Source: DATAGZ01 sp036263455 (GTDB taxonomy: Bacteria > Pseudomonadota > Alphaproteobacteria > Dongiales > Dongiaceae). From it: a stretch of DNA of 64,000 nucleotides. Numbering within the stretch: the first letter of the stretch is position 1; each line of letters begins with the position of its first letter. Of this stretch, positions 16,592 through 25,221 are shown piece after piece. The DNA lies in NCBI GenBank assembly GCA_036263455.1, contig DATAGZ010000007.1, positions 62,001-126,000 of the forward strand, written 5' to 3'. The notes beneath the pieces are model-generated. The model saw only the letters and a program-made list of their open reading frames with translations, was not told the DNA's origin and did not search any database. A program made the translations under genes and the position numbers.

Positions 16592-17413
16592 TCAGTGCAT
16601 CATAAAGACAGGGATCGGCGCATGCGCAATCATGGTCGTCGTATTGCCGCCGAGAACTAGCTGGCGAAGCCGGCTATGCGTATAGGCGCCCATCATCACC
16701 AGATCCGCCCGCGCATCCTGGACCGCCTGCAAGAGATGGGTCGCTGCCGAACCCGTTGCGCTGGGTGCTGGCAAAGCTTGGGCCGAGATGCCATGGCAGC
16801 CGAGATAGCGGATGAGCGCCGGCAGGCTCTGCTGCGCTTCCGGTGCATCCGGCAAGCTGACCAGAGACACGCGGCGCGCCTTGGCGAGCACGGGAAGACC
16901 GGCCGCCACCGCGTGGGTCGCTTCCACCGAATCGTTCCAGCCGATCACAATGTGATCGAACAGGTCACGGCTGGCTTCCTGCGCCGGAACGAGCAGGACA
17001 GGTCGTCCCGTCCCGAATAGCGCGTATTCGATGTCCATGGTCATCGCGGTAGCAGCATCTTTGGCTTGCGGTCGTCCCAGAACAATGAGATCGCTCATCC
17101 GTCCAAAGCGGGGAAGAAGCTCGCTGGCGGCGCCCTTCTCTTCCCGGTAAACGCAAGTGGATGACGTGACGCTCTCGAAGTTGGCTTTCGCCAGCTGGGC
17201 GCGCCGCTCGATATGCTTTTCAGCGGCGGCGACCAGTTCGCCCAGGGCGACGCCGACATCCACCATGAGGGGTGTCTCGGCCAACGCGTCGGCGCGAATA
17301 TGCAGCGCCGTCACCGCTGCCTCCATCTTCTCCGCCATGGCGACCGCGGCGCGGAGAGCCGGGCCATCGCCATCATAACCCAAGAGAAGCGTCAGAATAT
17401 GTTTATAGGCCAT
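16592..17413 (-). CDS. Universal stress protein with two Usp domains
   Basis: A 273-residue tandem Usp protein. The first domain starts MAYKHILTLLLGYDGDG and the second starts near residue 155 (FDHIVIGWNDSVEATHAV). The second domain ends with the ATP-binding-like pattern MMGAYTHSRLRQLVLGGNTTTMI, close to the G-2x-G-9x-G-S/T motif. Such proteins bind nucleotides and respond to starvation or stress, but no specific role can be given. GGGGGAAAC precedes the ATG. It is 11 bases from leuB on the same strand, so it may be transcribed with leuD-leuB or alone. Confidence 0.85.
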   Translation of the reverse strand: MAYKHILTLLLGYDGDGPALRAAVAMAEKMEAAVTALHIRADALAETPLMVDVGVALGELVAAAEKHIERRAQLAKANFESVTSSTCVYREEKGAASELLPRFGRMSDLIVLGRPQAKDAATAMTMDIEYALFGTGRPVLLVPAQEASRDLFDHIVIGWNDSVEATHAVAAGLPVLAKARRVSLVSLPDAPEAQQSLPALIRYLGCHGISAQALPAPSATGSAATHLLQAVQDARADLVMMGAYTHSRLRQLVLGGNTTTMIAHAPIPVFMMH

Positions 17414-17424
17414 GGTGTTTCCCC

Positions 17425-18537
17425 CTATGCCGCTATACGGTTAAGTTCCCCAATCAGCGCGGTTCCCATTTCCGAGGTGCTGACTTCCCTGCTACCCGCC
17501 GCTGCGATATCCCGGGTGCGTAGACCTGCCGCGACGACGGCGCGAGATGCCTCCTCTATCCATTCCGCGATTCTCGGTAGATTCAGGGAATAGCGGAGCA
17601 TCATCGCGAGCGACAGGATCGAGGCGAGCGGATTTGCAAGGTTGCGCCCCGCGATATCGGGCGCCGAACCGTGAACCGGCTCATAGAGCGCGCGGCGCCT
17701 CCCATTCTGGTCGCGCGCACCTAGCGAGGCCGATGGCAGCATCCCCAGTGACCCGGTCAGCATCGCCGCGCAATCCGACAAGAGATCGCCAAAGAGATTG
17801 TCGGTCACGATGACATCGAACTGCTTGGGCTTGCGCACCAGTTGCATGGCGCAATTGTCCGCATACATATGCTCAAGAGCGATATCCGGATAATCGGTGT
17901 CGCGCAGCTTCTGGACCTCTTCGCGCCAGAGCAGGCCGCTCTCCATGACATTCGCTTTTTCCACCGACGTGACTCGACCCTGGCGTTGCCGGGCAAGCTC
18001 GAAGGCAATTCGGGCGACACGCCGGATTTCGCCGCTGGTATATACTTGCGTATTGACGCCGCGCCGCTCGCCGTTAGGCAGCGTCTCGATGCCGCGCGGT
18101 TCGCCGAAATAGACACCGCCGGTCAGCTCTCGCACGATAAGAAGGTCGAGGCCGCGCACCAGTTCTGGCTTAAGGGACGACGCGTCGGCAAGTGCATCGA
18201 AGACCAAGGCGGGCCGAAGATTGGCAAACAACGCCATGTCTTTGCGCAGGCGCAGCAAGCCGCGCTCGGGTTTGATGGCAAAGGGTAAATTATCCCATTT
18301 CGGTCCACCCACCGCGCCCAACAGCACGGCATCGGCTTCTTGCGCACGCGCCAGCGTTGCATCCGAAAGCGGCGATCCACATGCATCGATGGCGGCGCCG
18401 CCGACCAGGCCCTCTTCGATCTTGAAGGCACAGTGGCCCCGATCGATCAGCCAGTCGAGGATTCGCTTGACCTCCCCCATGACTTCAGGACCGATCCCAT
18501 CGCCTGCCAGGAGAAGAAGTGTCGTATGGTTGCTCAC
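17425..18537 (-). CDS. leuB: 3-isopropylmalate dehydrogenase
   Basis: A 370-residue enzyme of leucine biosynthesis oxidising 3-isopropylmalate to 2-oxoisocaproate with NAD+. Motifs: LLLLAGDGIGPEVM, the substrate arginines in LRLRKDMALFANLRP, RELTGGVYFG, the metal aspartates in VTDNLFGDLLSD, and EPVHGSAPDIAG. The chosen start is the GTG at 18537, which overlaps the leuD stop (GTGA); a TTG two codons earlier is also in frame. The order leuD-leuB on one strand is typical, but leuC is not in the window. Confidence 0.95.
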   Translation of the reverse strand: MSNHTTLLLLAGDGIGPEVMGEVKRILDWLIDRGHCAFKIEEGLVGGAAIDACGSPLSDATLARAQEADAVLLGAVGGPKWDNLPFAIKPERGLLRLRKDMALFANLRPALVFDALADASSLKPELVRGLDLLIVRELTGGVYFGEPRGIETLPNGERRGVNTQVYTSGEIRRVARIAFELARQRQGRVTSVEKANVMESGLLWREEVQKLRDTDYPDIALEHMYADNCAMQLVRKPKQFDVIVTDNLFGDLLSDCAAMLTGSLGMLPSASLGARDQNGRRRALYEPVHGSAPDIAGRNLANPLASILSLAMMLRYSLNLPRIAEWIEEASRAVVAAGLRTRDIAAAGSREVSTSEMGTALIGELNRIAA

Positions 18538-19139
18538 GCCCAAGGCGCCTCGGTCGCCCGCCGTCGCTCGTATTCCTCGATGCGATTTTCCTTTTGCAGG
18601 GTCAAGCCGATATCGTCGAGTCCGTTAAGCAGGCAGTGCCGCCGAAAAGGATCGATAGTGAACGAGATCGTTCCGCCATCGGGACCCCGAATTTCTTCCT
18701 TTTCGAGGTCTATGGAAATAACGGCATTGGCGCCGCGTTCGGCGTCATCGAGCAGTTTCTGGATATCTTCTTTAGGAAGCGCGATGGGCAGGATGCCGTT
18801 CTTGAAACAATTATTGTAGAAGATATCGGCAAAACTCTCGGCGATGACGCACCGAATACCGAAATCGAGCAACGCCCAGGGCGCATGCTCGCGCGAAGAG
18901 CCGCAGCCGAAATTCGCACCCGCCACCAGGATGCGCGCCTTGCGATAGGCCGGGCGATTGAGTACGAACTCGCTGTTCTCGGTGCCGTCCGCATGGTAGC
19001 GCATCTCGGCGAAGAGATGCTTACCAAGCCCGGTGCGCCGAATCGTTTTCAAATATTGCTTGGGGATGATCATGTCGGTATCGACATTCATCATCGGCAG
19101 GGGTGCCGCAACCCCATCGATATGGGTAAATTTATCCAT
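18534..19139 (-). CDS. leuD: 3-isopropylmalate dehydratase small subunit
   Basis: A 201-residue small subunit of isopropylmalate isomerase, which pairs with LeuC to interconvert 2- and 3-isopropylmalate. The family motifs NVDTDMIIPKQYLK and GANFGCGSSREHAPWAL are intact. It overlaps leuB by four bases. Normally leuC lies just upstream; here a response regulator gene does instead, so leuC must be elsewhere. A perfect 6-bp hairpin (19140-19155) abuts the start codon and there is no clear ribosome-binding site, which may matter for expression. Confidence 0.95.
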   Translation of the reverse strand: MDKFTHIDGVAAPLPMMNVDTDMIIPKQYLKTIRRTGLGKHLFAEMRYHADGTENSEFVLNRPAYRKARILVAGANFGCGSSREHAPWALLDFGIRCVIAESFADIFYNNCFKNGILPIALPKEDIQKLLDDAERGANAVISIDLEKEEIRGPDGGTISFTIDPFRRHCLLNGLDDIGLTLQKENRIEEYERRRATEAPWA

Positions 19140-19155
19140 GCGCTATTGCTAGCGC
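19140..19155 (-). promoter_or_regulatory. Hairpin abutting the leuD start codon
   Basis: On the minus strand GCGCTA, loop GCAA and TAGCGC end directly at the leuD ATG. GCAA is a GNRA tetraloop, which makes the hairpin stable in RNA. It occupies the place where the ribosome-binding site should be. Whether it regulates translation is inference. Confidence 0.4.
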
Positions 19156-19201
19156 GATTTATGTCATAAATCCAGGCACTCGCAACCGCCCAATGGACAA
19201 A

Positions 19202-19870
19202 CTAGCGGGCGCTCATCAGCATATAGCCCGCCCCGCGCACGGTCAGAAGCTGAATATCCACATTTCCTGCCATTAATTTCTTGCGCAGGCGAGACACCAG
19301 AACCTCGAGCGCGTTAGGTCCTACTTCATTATTTCCGCCATAGAGCGCGCGTTCGATCACGTTGCGGTCCACGATGATGTTGGGGTGCCGCATGAGCGTT
19401 TCCAGCAAAGCCGCCTCCTTGCGCGTCAGGGGAAGGAATTTGCCATTGCTGCGCAACTGGAGAGTTCGAATATCCAGAACCAGATCGCCAAAACTGACCG
19501 GAGCACCGGAGAGCACCTGCGGTGCCACCGATTTCACACGCGCTACCATCTCTTCCATGGAGAAGGGTTTCCTGAGGAAGAAAGCCTCGTCACCTGTCAA
19601 ATCGACGATATCGTCCTTCTCTTCGTCTCGGCCCATGAAGATGATCGGCAACTGGTAGGCATATCGGCGCAAGGCCTGAGCATTCTGTTGAACGGTGCCT
19701 TTGCCCGCCGATCCCAGATCGAGAAGCATGGCGTCGTAATGATCGTCCTGGAGCATGTCCCGAGCGGCCTCCGCGTCGGATACCCGCTGTACCGAAAAAC
19801 CGGAATCCTTCAGCGCCTTGACCAGAAACTCGGCTAACTGATCGCTATTTTCCACAAGTAAGACTCTCAT
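19202..19870 (-). CDS. Orphan OmpR-family response regulator with atypical receiver
   Basis: A 222-residue protein: receiver domain (about 1-118) and winged-helix DNA-binding domain (about 125-220, ending VRGAGYMLMS). The phosphoacceptor D51 and K101 are present. The usual acidic pair after beta-1 reads E7-N8, and the switch Thr/Ser after beta-4 is replaced by Met-Gly (FMGRDE). Phosphorylation may therefore be weak or absent. No sensor kinase gene is adjacent. The length and layout resemble CtrA-type alphaproteobacterial regulators, but the sequence is too different to call it CtrA. AGAGGAG precedes the ATG. Confidence 0.8.
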   Translation of the reverse strand: MRVLLVENSDQLAEFLVKALKDSGFSVQRVSDAEAARDMLQDDHYDAMLLDLGSAGKGTVQQNAQALRRYAYQLPIIFMGRDEEKDDIVDLTGDEAFFLRKPFSMEEMVARVKSVAPQVLSGAPVSFGDLVLDIRTLQLRSNGKFLPLTRKEAALLETLMRHPNIIVDRNVIERALYGGNNEVGPNALEVLVSRLRKKLMAGNVDIQLLTVRGAGYMLMSAR

Positions 19871-20107
19871 ATGCTCCTCTTAATCTTACCGCCAAATGAC
19901 GTAAGACAGTTGTAGGTTTTGATCATGATTTCACAACATCCATGTCATCTACTTGTTCCATGGACAGTATAGTATCGTGGCGGAACTTCTGCCCGTATTG
20001 TCAGGAAATTGCTCTTCAAATAACGGAGCACATCACCGTTCCAGCGACACCTTTCCGAAGATCCGCGCAGATTACATCATGGTTAATATGGGGACCTATG
20101 CTTCTCT

Positions 20108-21199
20108 TTACGAGGAGCGGAAGTGATGCGATTGAGGAATATTTTTTTCGTCGAGACTCGCAACGAAGCTGCGCAGTAATTCCTTTTGCTTGGAGGAGAG
20201 ATGGACCGGAGTTTCAATACCCAGTTCGACATAGAGATCGCCGCGCCCCGACCGCTTCAAAATGCTCATACCCTTGCCGCGCAAGCGGAGCCGCTGGCCT
20301 GCCTGCGCGCCAGGCGGAACTGTCAGGGTCAGTTTCTCTCCGTCGATGCCGGTGAGCATGATCTGTCCTCCCAGCGCCGCGTCACCATAGGTGATCGGCG
20401 CATGACAATAGAGGTCCGCATCGTGGCGGCTGAAAAACGGATGTGCAGCGACCGAAAGAAAAAGGTAAAGATCGCCATTGCCACCGCCCTGCAGCCCAGC
20501 CTCGCCCTCGCCCGCCAGGCGGATGCGCGTGCCGTCCTCTATTCCGGCCGGGATAGTGACCGACAGCTCGCGCTCCTTGGCGATACGTCCATTGCCGCGG
20601 CATTTGTTGCAGGCATGCTCGATGACTTTTCCCATGCCGTGACAGCGCGGGCAAGTCCGTTCCACCGTGAAAAAGCCCTGGGTCGCCCTCACCCGACCGG
20701 CCCCTCGGCACGTCGGGCATGAAACCGGCTGGGTCCCTTTTTCGGCGCCGCTGCCGCCACATTCGCCGCACGCCACCGAGCTTGGCACCCGTATCACGGT
20801 TTCCTTGCCGGCAAAGGCTTCTTCGAGCGTGATCGTTATCTTATAGCTGAGGTCGTTGCCGCGCCGGCCTGTTTCACGTCCGCGGCGGCCTCCTCCCATG
20901 ATATCGCCGAACATCTCTTCGAAAATATCGGCAAACCCTCCGGCGAAGTCGCCGGCACCGCGAGCACCGTGGCCATTTTCGAAAGCGGCATGGCCATAGC
21001 GGTCATAGGCCGCACGTTTCTGCTCGTCTTTCAGGACGTCATAGGCTTCGTTCAGCTCCTTGAATCGGCGCTCCGCCTCTTCATCGCCCGGATTGCGATC
21101 CGGATGATATTGCATCGCCAGCCGCCGGAACGCTTTCTTGATCGTATCCGTTGCCGCGCCACGCTCGATCCCCAAGGTCTCGTAATAATCCGCTTTCAT
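20108..21199 (-). CDS. dnaJ: Chaperone DnaJ
   Basis: A 363-residue type I Hsp40. The J domain (1-70) has HPD at 32-34 (YHPDRNPGD). A Gly/Phe/Arg linker follows, then four zinc-binding repeats (CGECGGSG, CPTCRGAG, CPRCHGMG, CNKCRGNG; about residues 141-212) and two substrate-binding beta domains. It delivers unfolded proteins to DnaK and stimulates its ATPase. It lies 69 bases behind dnaK on the same strand, the standard dnaK-dnaJ operon, and is probably driven by the sigma-32 promoter before dnaK. Confidence 0.97.
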   Translation of the reverse strand: MKADYYETLGIERGAATDTIKKAFRRLAMQYHPDRNPGDEEAERRFKELNEAYDVLKDEQKRAAYDRYGHAAFENGHGARGAGDFAGGFADIFEEMFGDIMGGGRRGRETGRRGNDLSYKITITLEEAFAGKETVIRVPSSVACGECGGSGAEKGTQPVSCPTCRGAGRVRATQGFFTVERTCPRCHGMGKVIEHACNKCRGNGRIAKERELSVTIPAGIEDGTRIRLAGEGEAGLQGGGNGDLYLFLSVAAHPFFSRHDADLYCHAPITYGDAALGGQIMLTGIDGEKLTLTVPPGAQAGQRLRLRGKGMSILKRSGRGDLYVELGIETPVHLSSKQKELLRSFVASLDEKNIPQSHHFRSS

Positions 21200-21212
21200 C
21201 TGCCCATGCTCG

Positions 21213-21240
21213 CCTTCCCTCCACCGAAGCGGGAGGGGAT
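21213..21240. repeat. Short inverted repeat between dnaK and dnaJ
   Basis: CCCTCC (21218-21223) and GGGAGG (21231-21236) can pair around a short loop in the dnaK-dnaJ spacer. The composition is like the repeats at 287-482. It could fold in the dicistronic mRNA and alter the dnaK:dnaJ ratio, but there is no direct evidence. Confidence 0.3.
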
Positions 21241-21268
21241 ACTCCTACCCCCCTCTTAGGCGGCCGCG

Positions 21269-23206
21269 CTAGGCCTTTTTGCTCGTCCGTTCGTCGACTT
21301 CCTCGAAATCGGCGTCAACGACCTTGCCATCGCCACCGGCAGCGCCGTTACTCTTGCTTCCCTCCGACGGGCCGCCTTCCTGGGCGCTCGCCCCCTGGGC
21401 CTGCTGCGCCTTATAGATGGCCTCGCCGATCTTCATGAGGGCCTGGGCAAGGGCATTCAGCTTGGTCTCTATGGCCGCCTGATCTTCACCGTCCTTGACC
21501 TGCTTGAGAGCGGCGATTGCCTCTTCCACCGCGCTCTTATCCTCGGCAGCGATCTTGTCGCCATGTTCCTGAAGCTGTTTCTCGGCATCATGGATGGTGC
21601 TCTCGGCACGATTGCGCGCCTCGATGAGCGCGCGCCGCTTCTTGTCTTCCTCGGCGTGCATCTCGGCATCCTTGACCATGCGTTGGATGTCGGATTCGCT
21701 TAAACCGCCCGAAGCCTGGATGCGGATCTGCTGTTCCTTGTTGGTCGCCTTGTCCTTGGCCGAGACATTGACGATCCCGTTGGCATCGATATCGAACGTC
21801 ACCTCGATCTGGGGCAGGCCGCGGGGCGCGGGCGGTATGCCCACCAGATCGAACTGGCCGAGAAGCTTGTTATCCGCCGCGATTTCGCGCTCGCCTTGGA
21901 ATACGCGGATCGTCACGGCGGTCTGATTATCCTCGGCCGTCGAGAAGATATTCGATTTCTTGGTCGGAATGGTGGTGTTGCGATCGATGAGGCGGGTGAA
22001 GACCCCCCCCAGCGTCTCGATTCCCAGCGAGAGCGGGGTCACGTCGAGCAGCAGCACATCCTTGACCTCGCCCTTCAGCACGCCACCCTGGATGGCTGCG
22101 CCGATCGCCACAACTTCATCGGGATTGACGCCGCGATGGGGATCACGGCCGAAAATTTCCTTCACCTTCTCGATGATCTTGGGCATGCGGGTCATCCCGC
22201 CCACCAGGATCACCTCGTCGATATCGCTGGCCTTGAGGCCGGCATCCTTGAGCGCCGCCTGGCAGGGACCGATGGTGCGGGCGATCAGATCCTCGACCAG
22301 CGCCTCGAGCTTGGCACGCGACAATTTGATATTGAGGTGCTTCGGCCCCGACTGGTCGGCGGTGATGAAGGGCAGATTGACCTCGGTCTGCATCGAATTG
22401 GAAAGCTCGATCTTGGCCTTTTCGGCGGCCTCCTTGAGGCGCTGCAGGGCCAGCTTGTCCTTGCGCAGGTCGATACCCTGCTCCTTGCGAAATTCATCGG
22501 CGAGATAATCGATGATCCGGGCGTCGAAATCCTCACCGCCGAGGAATGTATCGCCGTTGGTCGATTTCACCTCGAAGACGCCATCGCCTATTTCCAGGAC
22601 CGAAATATCGAAGGTGCCGCCGCCCAAATCATAGACCGCGATGGTCCCGGTCCCTTTCTTCTCCATGCCGTAGGCGAGCGCGGCAGCCGTGGGTTCGTTG
22701 ATGATGCGCAGCACTTCGAGACCGGCGATCTTACCCGCATCCTTGGTCGCCTGGCGCTGGGAATCGTTAAAATAAGCCGGCACGGTAATGACGGCCTGCG
22801 TCACCTTCTCGCCGAGATAATTCTCGGCCGTCTCTTTCATCTTCTGAAGGATGAATGCGGAGATCTGCGAGGGCGAATATTTCTTGCCGTGGCAATCCAC
22901 CCATGCGTCGCCATTGTCGCCAGACACGATCTTATAGGGGACGAGCGCCACGTCCTTCTTGGTCACCGGATCGTCGAATCTGCGACCGATCAGCCGCTTG
23001 ATGGCAAAGAGCGTATTTTCGGGATTGGTCACCGCCTGGCGCTTCGCCGCTTGTCCGACCAGCCGCTCACCCGAATCGGTGAAGGCGACCATCGAAGGGG
23101 TTGTGCGCGCGCCTTCGCTATTTTCTATGACCTTGACGTCCTTGCCTTCCATGACGGCAACGCAGGAATTGGTGGTTCCCAGGTCGATCCCGATAACTTT
23201 GCTCAT
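21269..23206 (-). CDS. dnaK: Chaperone DnaK (Hsp70)
   Basis: A 645-residue Hsp70. The nucleotide-binding domain starts MSKVIGIDLGTTNSC and has VYDLGGGTFD and ILVGGMTRMPK. The substrate-binding domain starts near residue 385 (LLLDVTPLSLGIETLGG). The helical lid ends in a Gly-rich tail with DADFEEVDE. ATG 23206 is preceded by AAAGGAAAG; the frame is open 69 bases further upstream but the family N-terminus begins MSKVIGIDLG. A heat-shock promoter lies at 23266-23294. grpE is not in the window. Confidence 0.98.
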   Translation of the reverse strand: MSKVIGIDLGTTNSCVAVMEGKDVKVIENSEGARTTPSMVAFTDSGERLVGQAAKRQAVTNPENTLFAIKRLIGRRFDDPVTKKDVALVPYKIVSGDNGDAWVDCHGKKYSPSQISAFILQKMKETAENYLGEKVTQAVITVPAYFNDSQRQATKDAGKIAGLEVLRIINEPTAAALAYGMEKKGTGTIAVYDLGGGTFDISVLEIGDGVFEVKSTNGDTFLGGEDFDARIIDYLADEFRKEQGIDLRKDKLALQRLKEAAEKAKIELSNSMQTEVNLPFITADQSGPKHLNIKLSRAKLEALVEDLIARTIGPCQAALKDAGLKASDIDEVILVGGMTRMPKIIEKVKEIFGRDPHRGVNPDEVVAIGAAIQGGVLKGEVKDVLLLDVTPLSLGIETLGGVFTRLIDRNTTIPTKKSNIFSTAEDNQTAVTIRVFQGEREIAADNKLLGQFDLVGIPPAPRGLPQIEVTFDIDANGIVNVSAKDKATNKEQQIRIQASGGLSESDIQRMVKDAEMHAEEDKKRRALIEARNRAESTIHDAEKQLQEHGDKIAAEDKSAVEEAIAALKQVKDGEDQAAIETKLNALAQALMKIGEAIYKAQQAQGASAQEGGPSEGSKSNGAAGGDGKVVDADFEEVDERTSKKA

Positions 23207-23265
23207 TTTCTTTCCTTTAGCGGTTCCGGTTTTGTTTTGGAGGCTTCTGCCCCGATCTGGAGCGG

Positions 23266-23294
23266 ATATAGGCATGGCTCACGGGCTTTTCAAG
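23266..23294 (-). promoter_or_regulatory. Sigma-32 (RpoH) heat-shock promoter of dnaK-dnaJ
   Basis: On the minus strand CTTGAA (23289-23294) and CTATAT (23266-23271) are separated by 17 bases. This fits the alphaproteobacterial RpoH consensus and sits about 60 bases before the dnaK start. It should drive dnaK and dnaJ on heat shock or protein damage. Confidence 0.75.
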
Positions 23295-23348
23295 CGTGCT
23301 GCCCCGCTAGAGGGGCATCCTCGCTTGCGCAACACCTGCGGTCGCTGC

Positions 23349-23567
23349 CTAGCGCCAGCACGAGCAACCCGCGAGAAGGCCGAGCCCGGCCGCGAAAATC
23401 CATAACAGATCGTAGCGAGCGGACTGACCGAATCCATTCACCAGCCCAACGCCGCAGCACTGCGCGGGCCGTGCCGTGTGACCGGCGGGGATCAATCCAT
23501 GGCGAGCCTCATGCCCGTAAGCCGAGACGTTCGGCCACAGTGGAATGAGCCACCCGGCCAAAGTCAC
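23349..23567 (-). CDS. Possible small membrane protein, doubtful
   Basis: A 72-residue frame starting at GTG 23567, with two hydrophobic segments (LAGWLIPLWPNV at the start, LLWIFAAGLGLLAGC at the end) and several cysteines. In-frame codons continue about 40 bases upstream, giving a more signal-like N-terminus (FRALVIFCTVTLAGW), but there is no good start or ribosome-binding site. It has no recognisable family. It may be a decayed gene or chance; listed because the spacer is otherwise empty. Confidence 0.22.
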   Translation of the reverse strand: MTLAGWLIPLWPNVSAYGHEARHGLIPAGHTARPAQCCGVGLVNGFGQSARYDLLWIFAAGLGLLAGCSCWR

Positions 23568-23707
23568 GGTGCAAAAAATAACAAGCGCCCGGAACGCCGC
23601 TGCCGAAAGACTACAACCGGCGAGGGTTGGGCTTTTGCTGCTTCCGCACCAGCAAGCGCAGCCGCCGCAGGGCTGGCAAGCGGACCCGGCGAATGCTAAG
23701 AGGCGTC

Positions 23708-25207
23708 ATGCGCATTCTCCTTTCGGTGTCGGATAAGAGTGGTATCGCGGCCCTGGCAAGCGCCCTCGCCGACTTGGGCCATGAATTGGTGGCGAGCGGT
23801 GGGACCCGGCAATGGCTGAATGCGCAGGGAATTCCGTCCATCTCGGTCGAGGATGTCACAGGGTTTCCCGAAATACTGGACGGACGGGTGAAGACGCTCC
23901 ATCCGCGCATCCATGCGGGGATACTGGCGCGCCGCGACCTGCCCGCGCATATCGCGACCCTTGCCGCACATGACATCCCAGCGATCGGCATGGTCATCGT
24001 CAACCTTTATCCCTTCGCAGCGACCCTCGCACGCCAGGCTCCCGAGCAAGAGATCATCGAGAACATCGATATCGGCGGGCCTAGCCTCATCCGCGCGGCG
24101 GCAAAGAATTTCACTTCCGTCATCGTACTCGTCGATCCCGATGATTATTCTCCGGTGCTTGAGGAACTCGCCGCGGGCGGCGTCTCACTTTCAACCCGGC
24201 GGCGCCTCGCCGGAAAGGCATTTGGCCATTGCGCGGCCTACGACGCAGCGGTGACGCGCTTTTTCCAAGGGGAAACGCTTACCGATCCCTGGGTCATGGC
24301 GGGACGCCTCCGCGCCCTCCTGCGCTATGGGGAGAATCCGCATCAGCGGGCGGCTTTCTATGCGACAGGCGGGGGCCTGGCCGATGCGCGCCTCCTCCAG
24401 GGCAAGGAGCTTTCCTACAATAATCTCCTCGATGCGGATGCCGCCTGGGCTTCGGTCGGTGAGTTCGCGGAACCCGCCGCCGCAATCGTCAAGCATGGCA
24501 ACCCCTGCGGGGTAGCCTTGGCCGAAAACATAGGATCGGCCTATCAACGCGCATGGCATGCGGATAAGGTCAGCGCCTTCGGCGGTATCGTGGCACTGAA
24601 CCAACTCTGCGATGGTCCGCTAGCCGGTGAAATCACAGCAACCTTCACCGAGCTCGTCTTGGCCCCGGACTTTTCACCCGAGGCGCGCCAGGTTTTTTCC
24701 CAAAAGAAGAACCTGCGCCTCCTCGCCATGCCCGAGCGCTCCTCGGGCGCGTCCCTGTCTTTTCGATCGATCGCGGGCGGTTTCCTAGTGCAGGAGACCG
24801 ACAATGCGTTCGCCGGTCCACAAGAGATCCGCGTGGCGACTGTGCGCGCGCCCAAGCCTGCCTTACTGACCGATCTGCTGTTTGCGCAAAAGGTCTGCAA
24901 GCATCTGCGCTCTAATGCGATTGTCGTCGCTGCGGCGGGCCAGACCCTGGGAATCGGCGCAGGCCAGACCAACCGCATCGATGCGATGCGCCACGCCCTC
25001 GATAAAGCAGGAGACCGGGCGCGCGGTGCGGTTCTCGCCTCGGATGGGTTCTTCCCTTTTGCCGATTCGATCGCGCTGGCGGCGGAGCGGGGCATCGCCG
25101 CCATCATTCAGCCGGGCGGCGCCCTGCGCGACAGCGAGATCATCGCCGCTGCCGAGGCCGCGGGCATTACCATGGTGCTGACCGGCCTGCGCCATTTCCG
25201 CCATTGA
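23708..25207 (+). CDS. purH: Bifunctional AICAR transformylase / IMP cyclohydrolase
   Basis: A 499-residue enzyme doing the last two steps of IMP synthesis. The N-terminal MGS-like cyclohydrolase domain (1-200) has LLSVSDKSGI, ASGGTRQW and DGRVKTLHPRIHAG. The transformylase domain follows, with YGENPHQRAAFY, the catalytic K-H in IVKHGNPCGVA, SAFGGIVA and ASDGFFPFADS. ATG 23708 has AAGAGG six bases upstream; an ATG 15 bases earlier is possible but the family begins MxxxLLSVSDKxG. Slightly shorter than the E. coli protein (529). Convergent with ptsI, 14 bases apart. Confidence 0.97.
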   Translation: MRILLSVSDKSGIAALASALADLGHELVASGGTRQWLNAQGIPSISVEDVTGFPEILDGRVKTLHPRIHAGILARRDLPAHIATLAAHDIPAIGMVIVNLYPFAATLARQAPEQEIIENIDIGGPSLIRAAAKNFTSVIVLVDPDDYSPVLEELAAGGVSLSTRRRLAGKAFGHCAAYDAAVTRFFQGETLTDPWVMAGRLRALLRYGENPHQRAAFYATGGGLADARLLQGKELSYNNLLDADAAWASVGEFAEPAAAIVKHGNPCGVALAENIGSAYQRAWHADKVSAFGGIVALNQLCDGPLAGEITATFTELVLAPDFSPEARQVFSQKKNLRLLAMPERSSGASLSFRSIAGGFLVQETDNAFAGPQEIRVATVRAPKPALLTDLLFAQKVCKHLRSNAIVVAAAGQTLGIGAGQTNRIDAMRHALDKAGDRARGAVLASDGFFPFADSIALAAERGIAAIIQPGGALRDSEIIAAAEAAGITMVLTGLRHFRH

Positions 25208-25221
25208 GGGCGGAGCAGCCA

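Larger units (their letters stand above)
23207..23707. other. Intergenic region between divergent dnaK and purH
   Basis: About 500 bases. The part nearest dnaK holds its sigma-32 promoter and a leader of roughly 50 bases. The middle holds a weak small frame on the minus strand (23349-23567), described separately. The purH side has AAGAGG (23697-23702) as its ribosome-binding site. No other gene, RNA or strong terminator was recognised. Confidence 0.6.
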
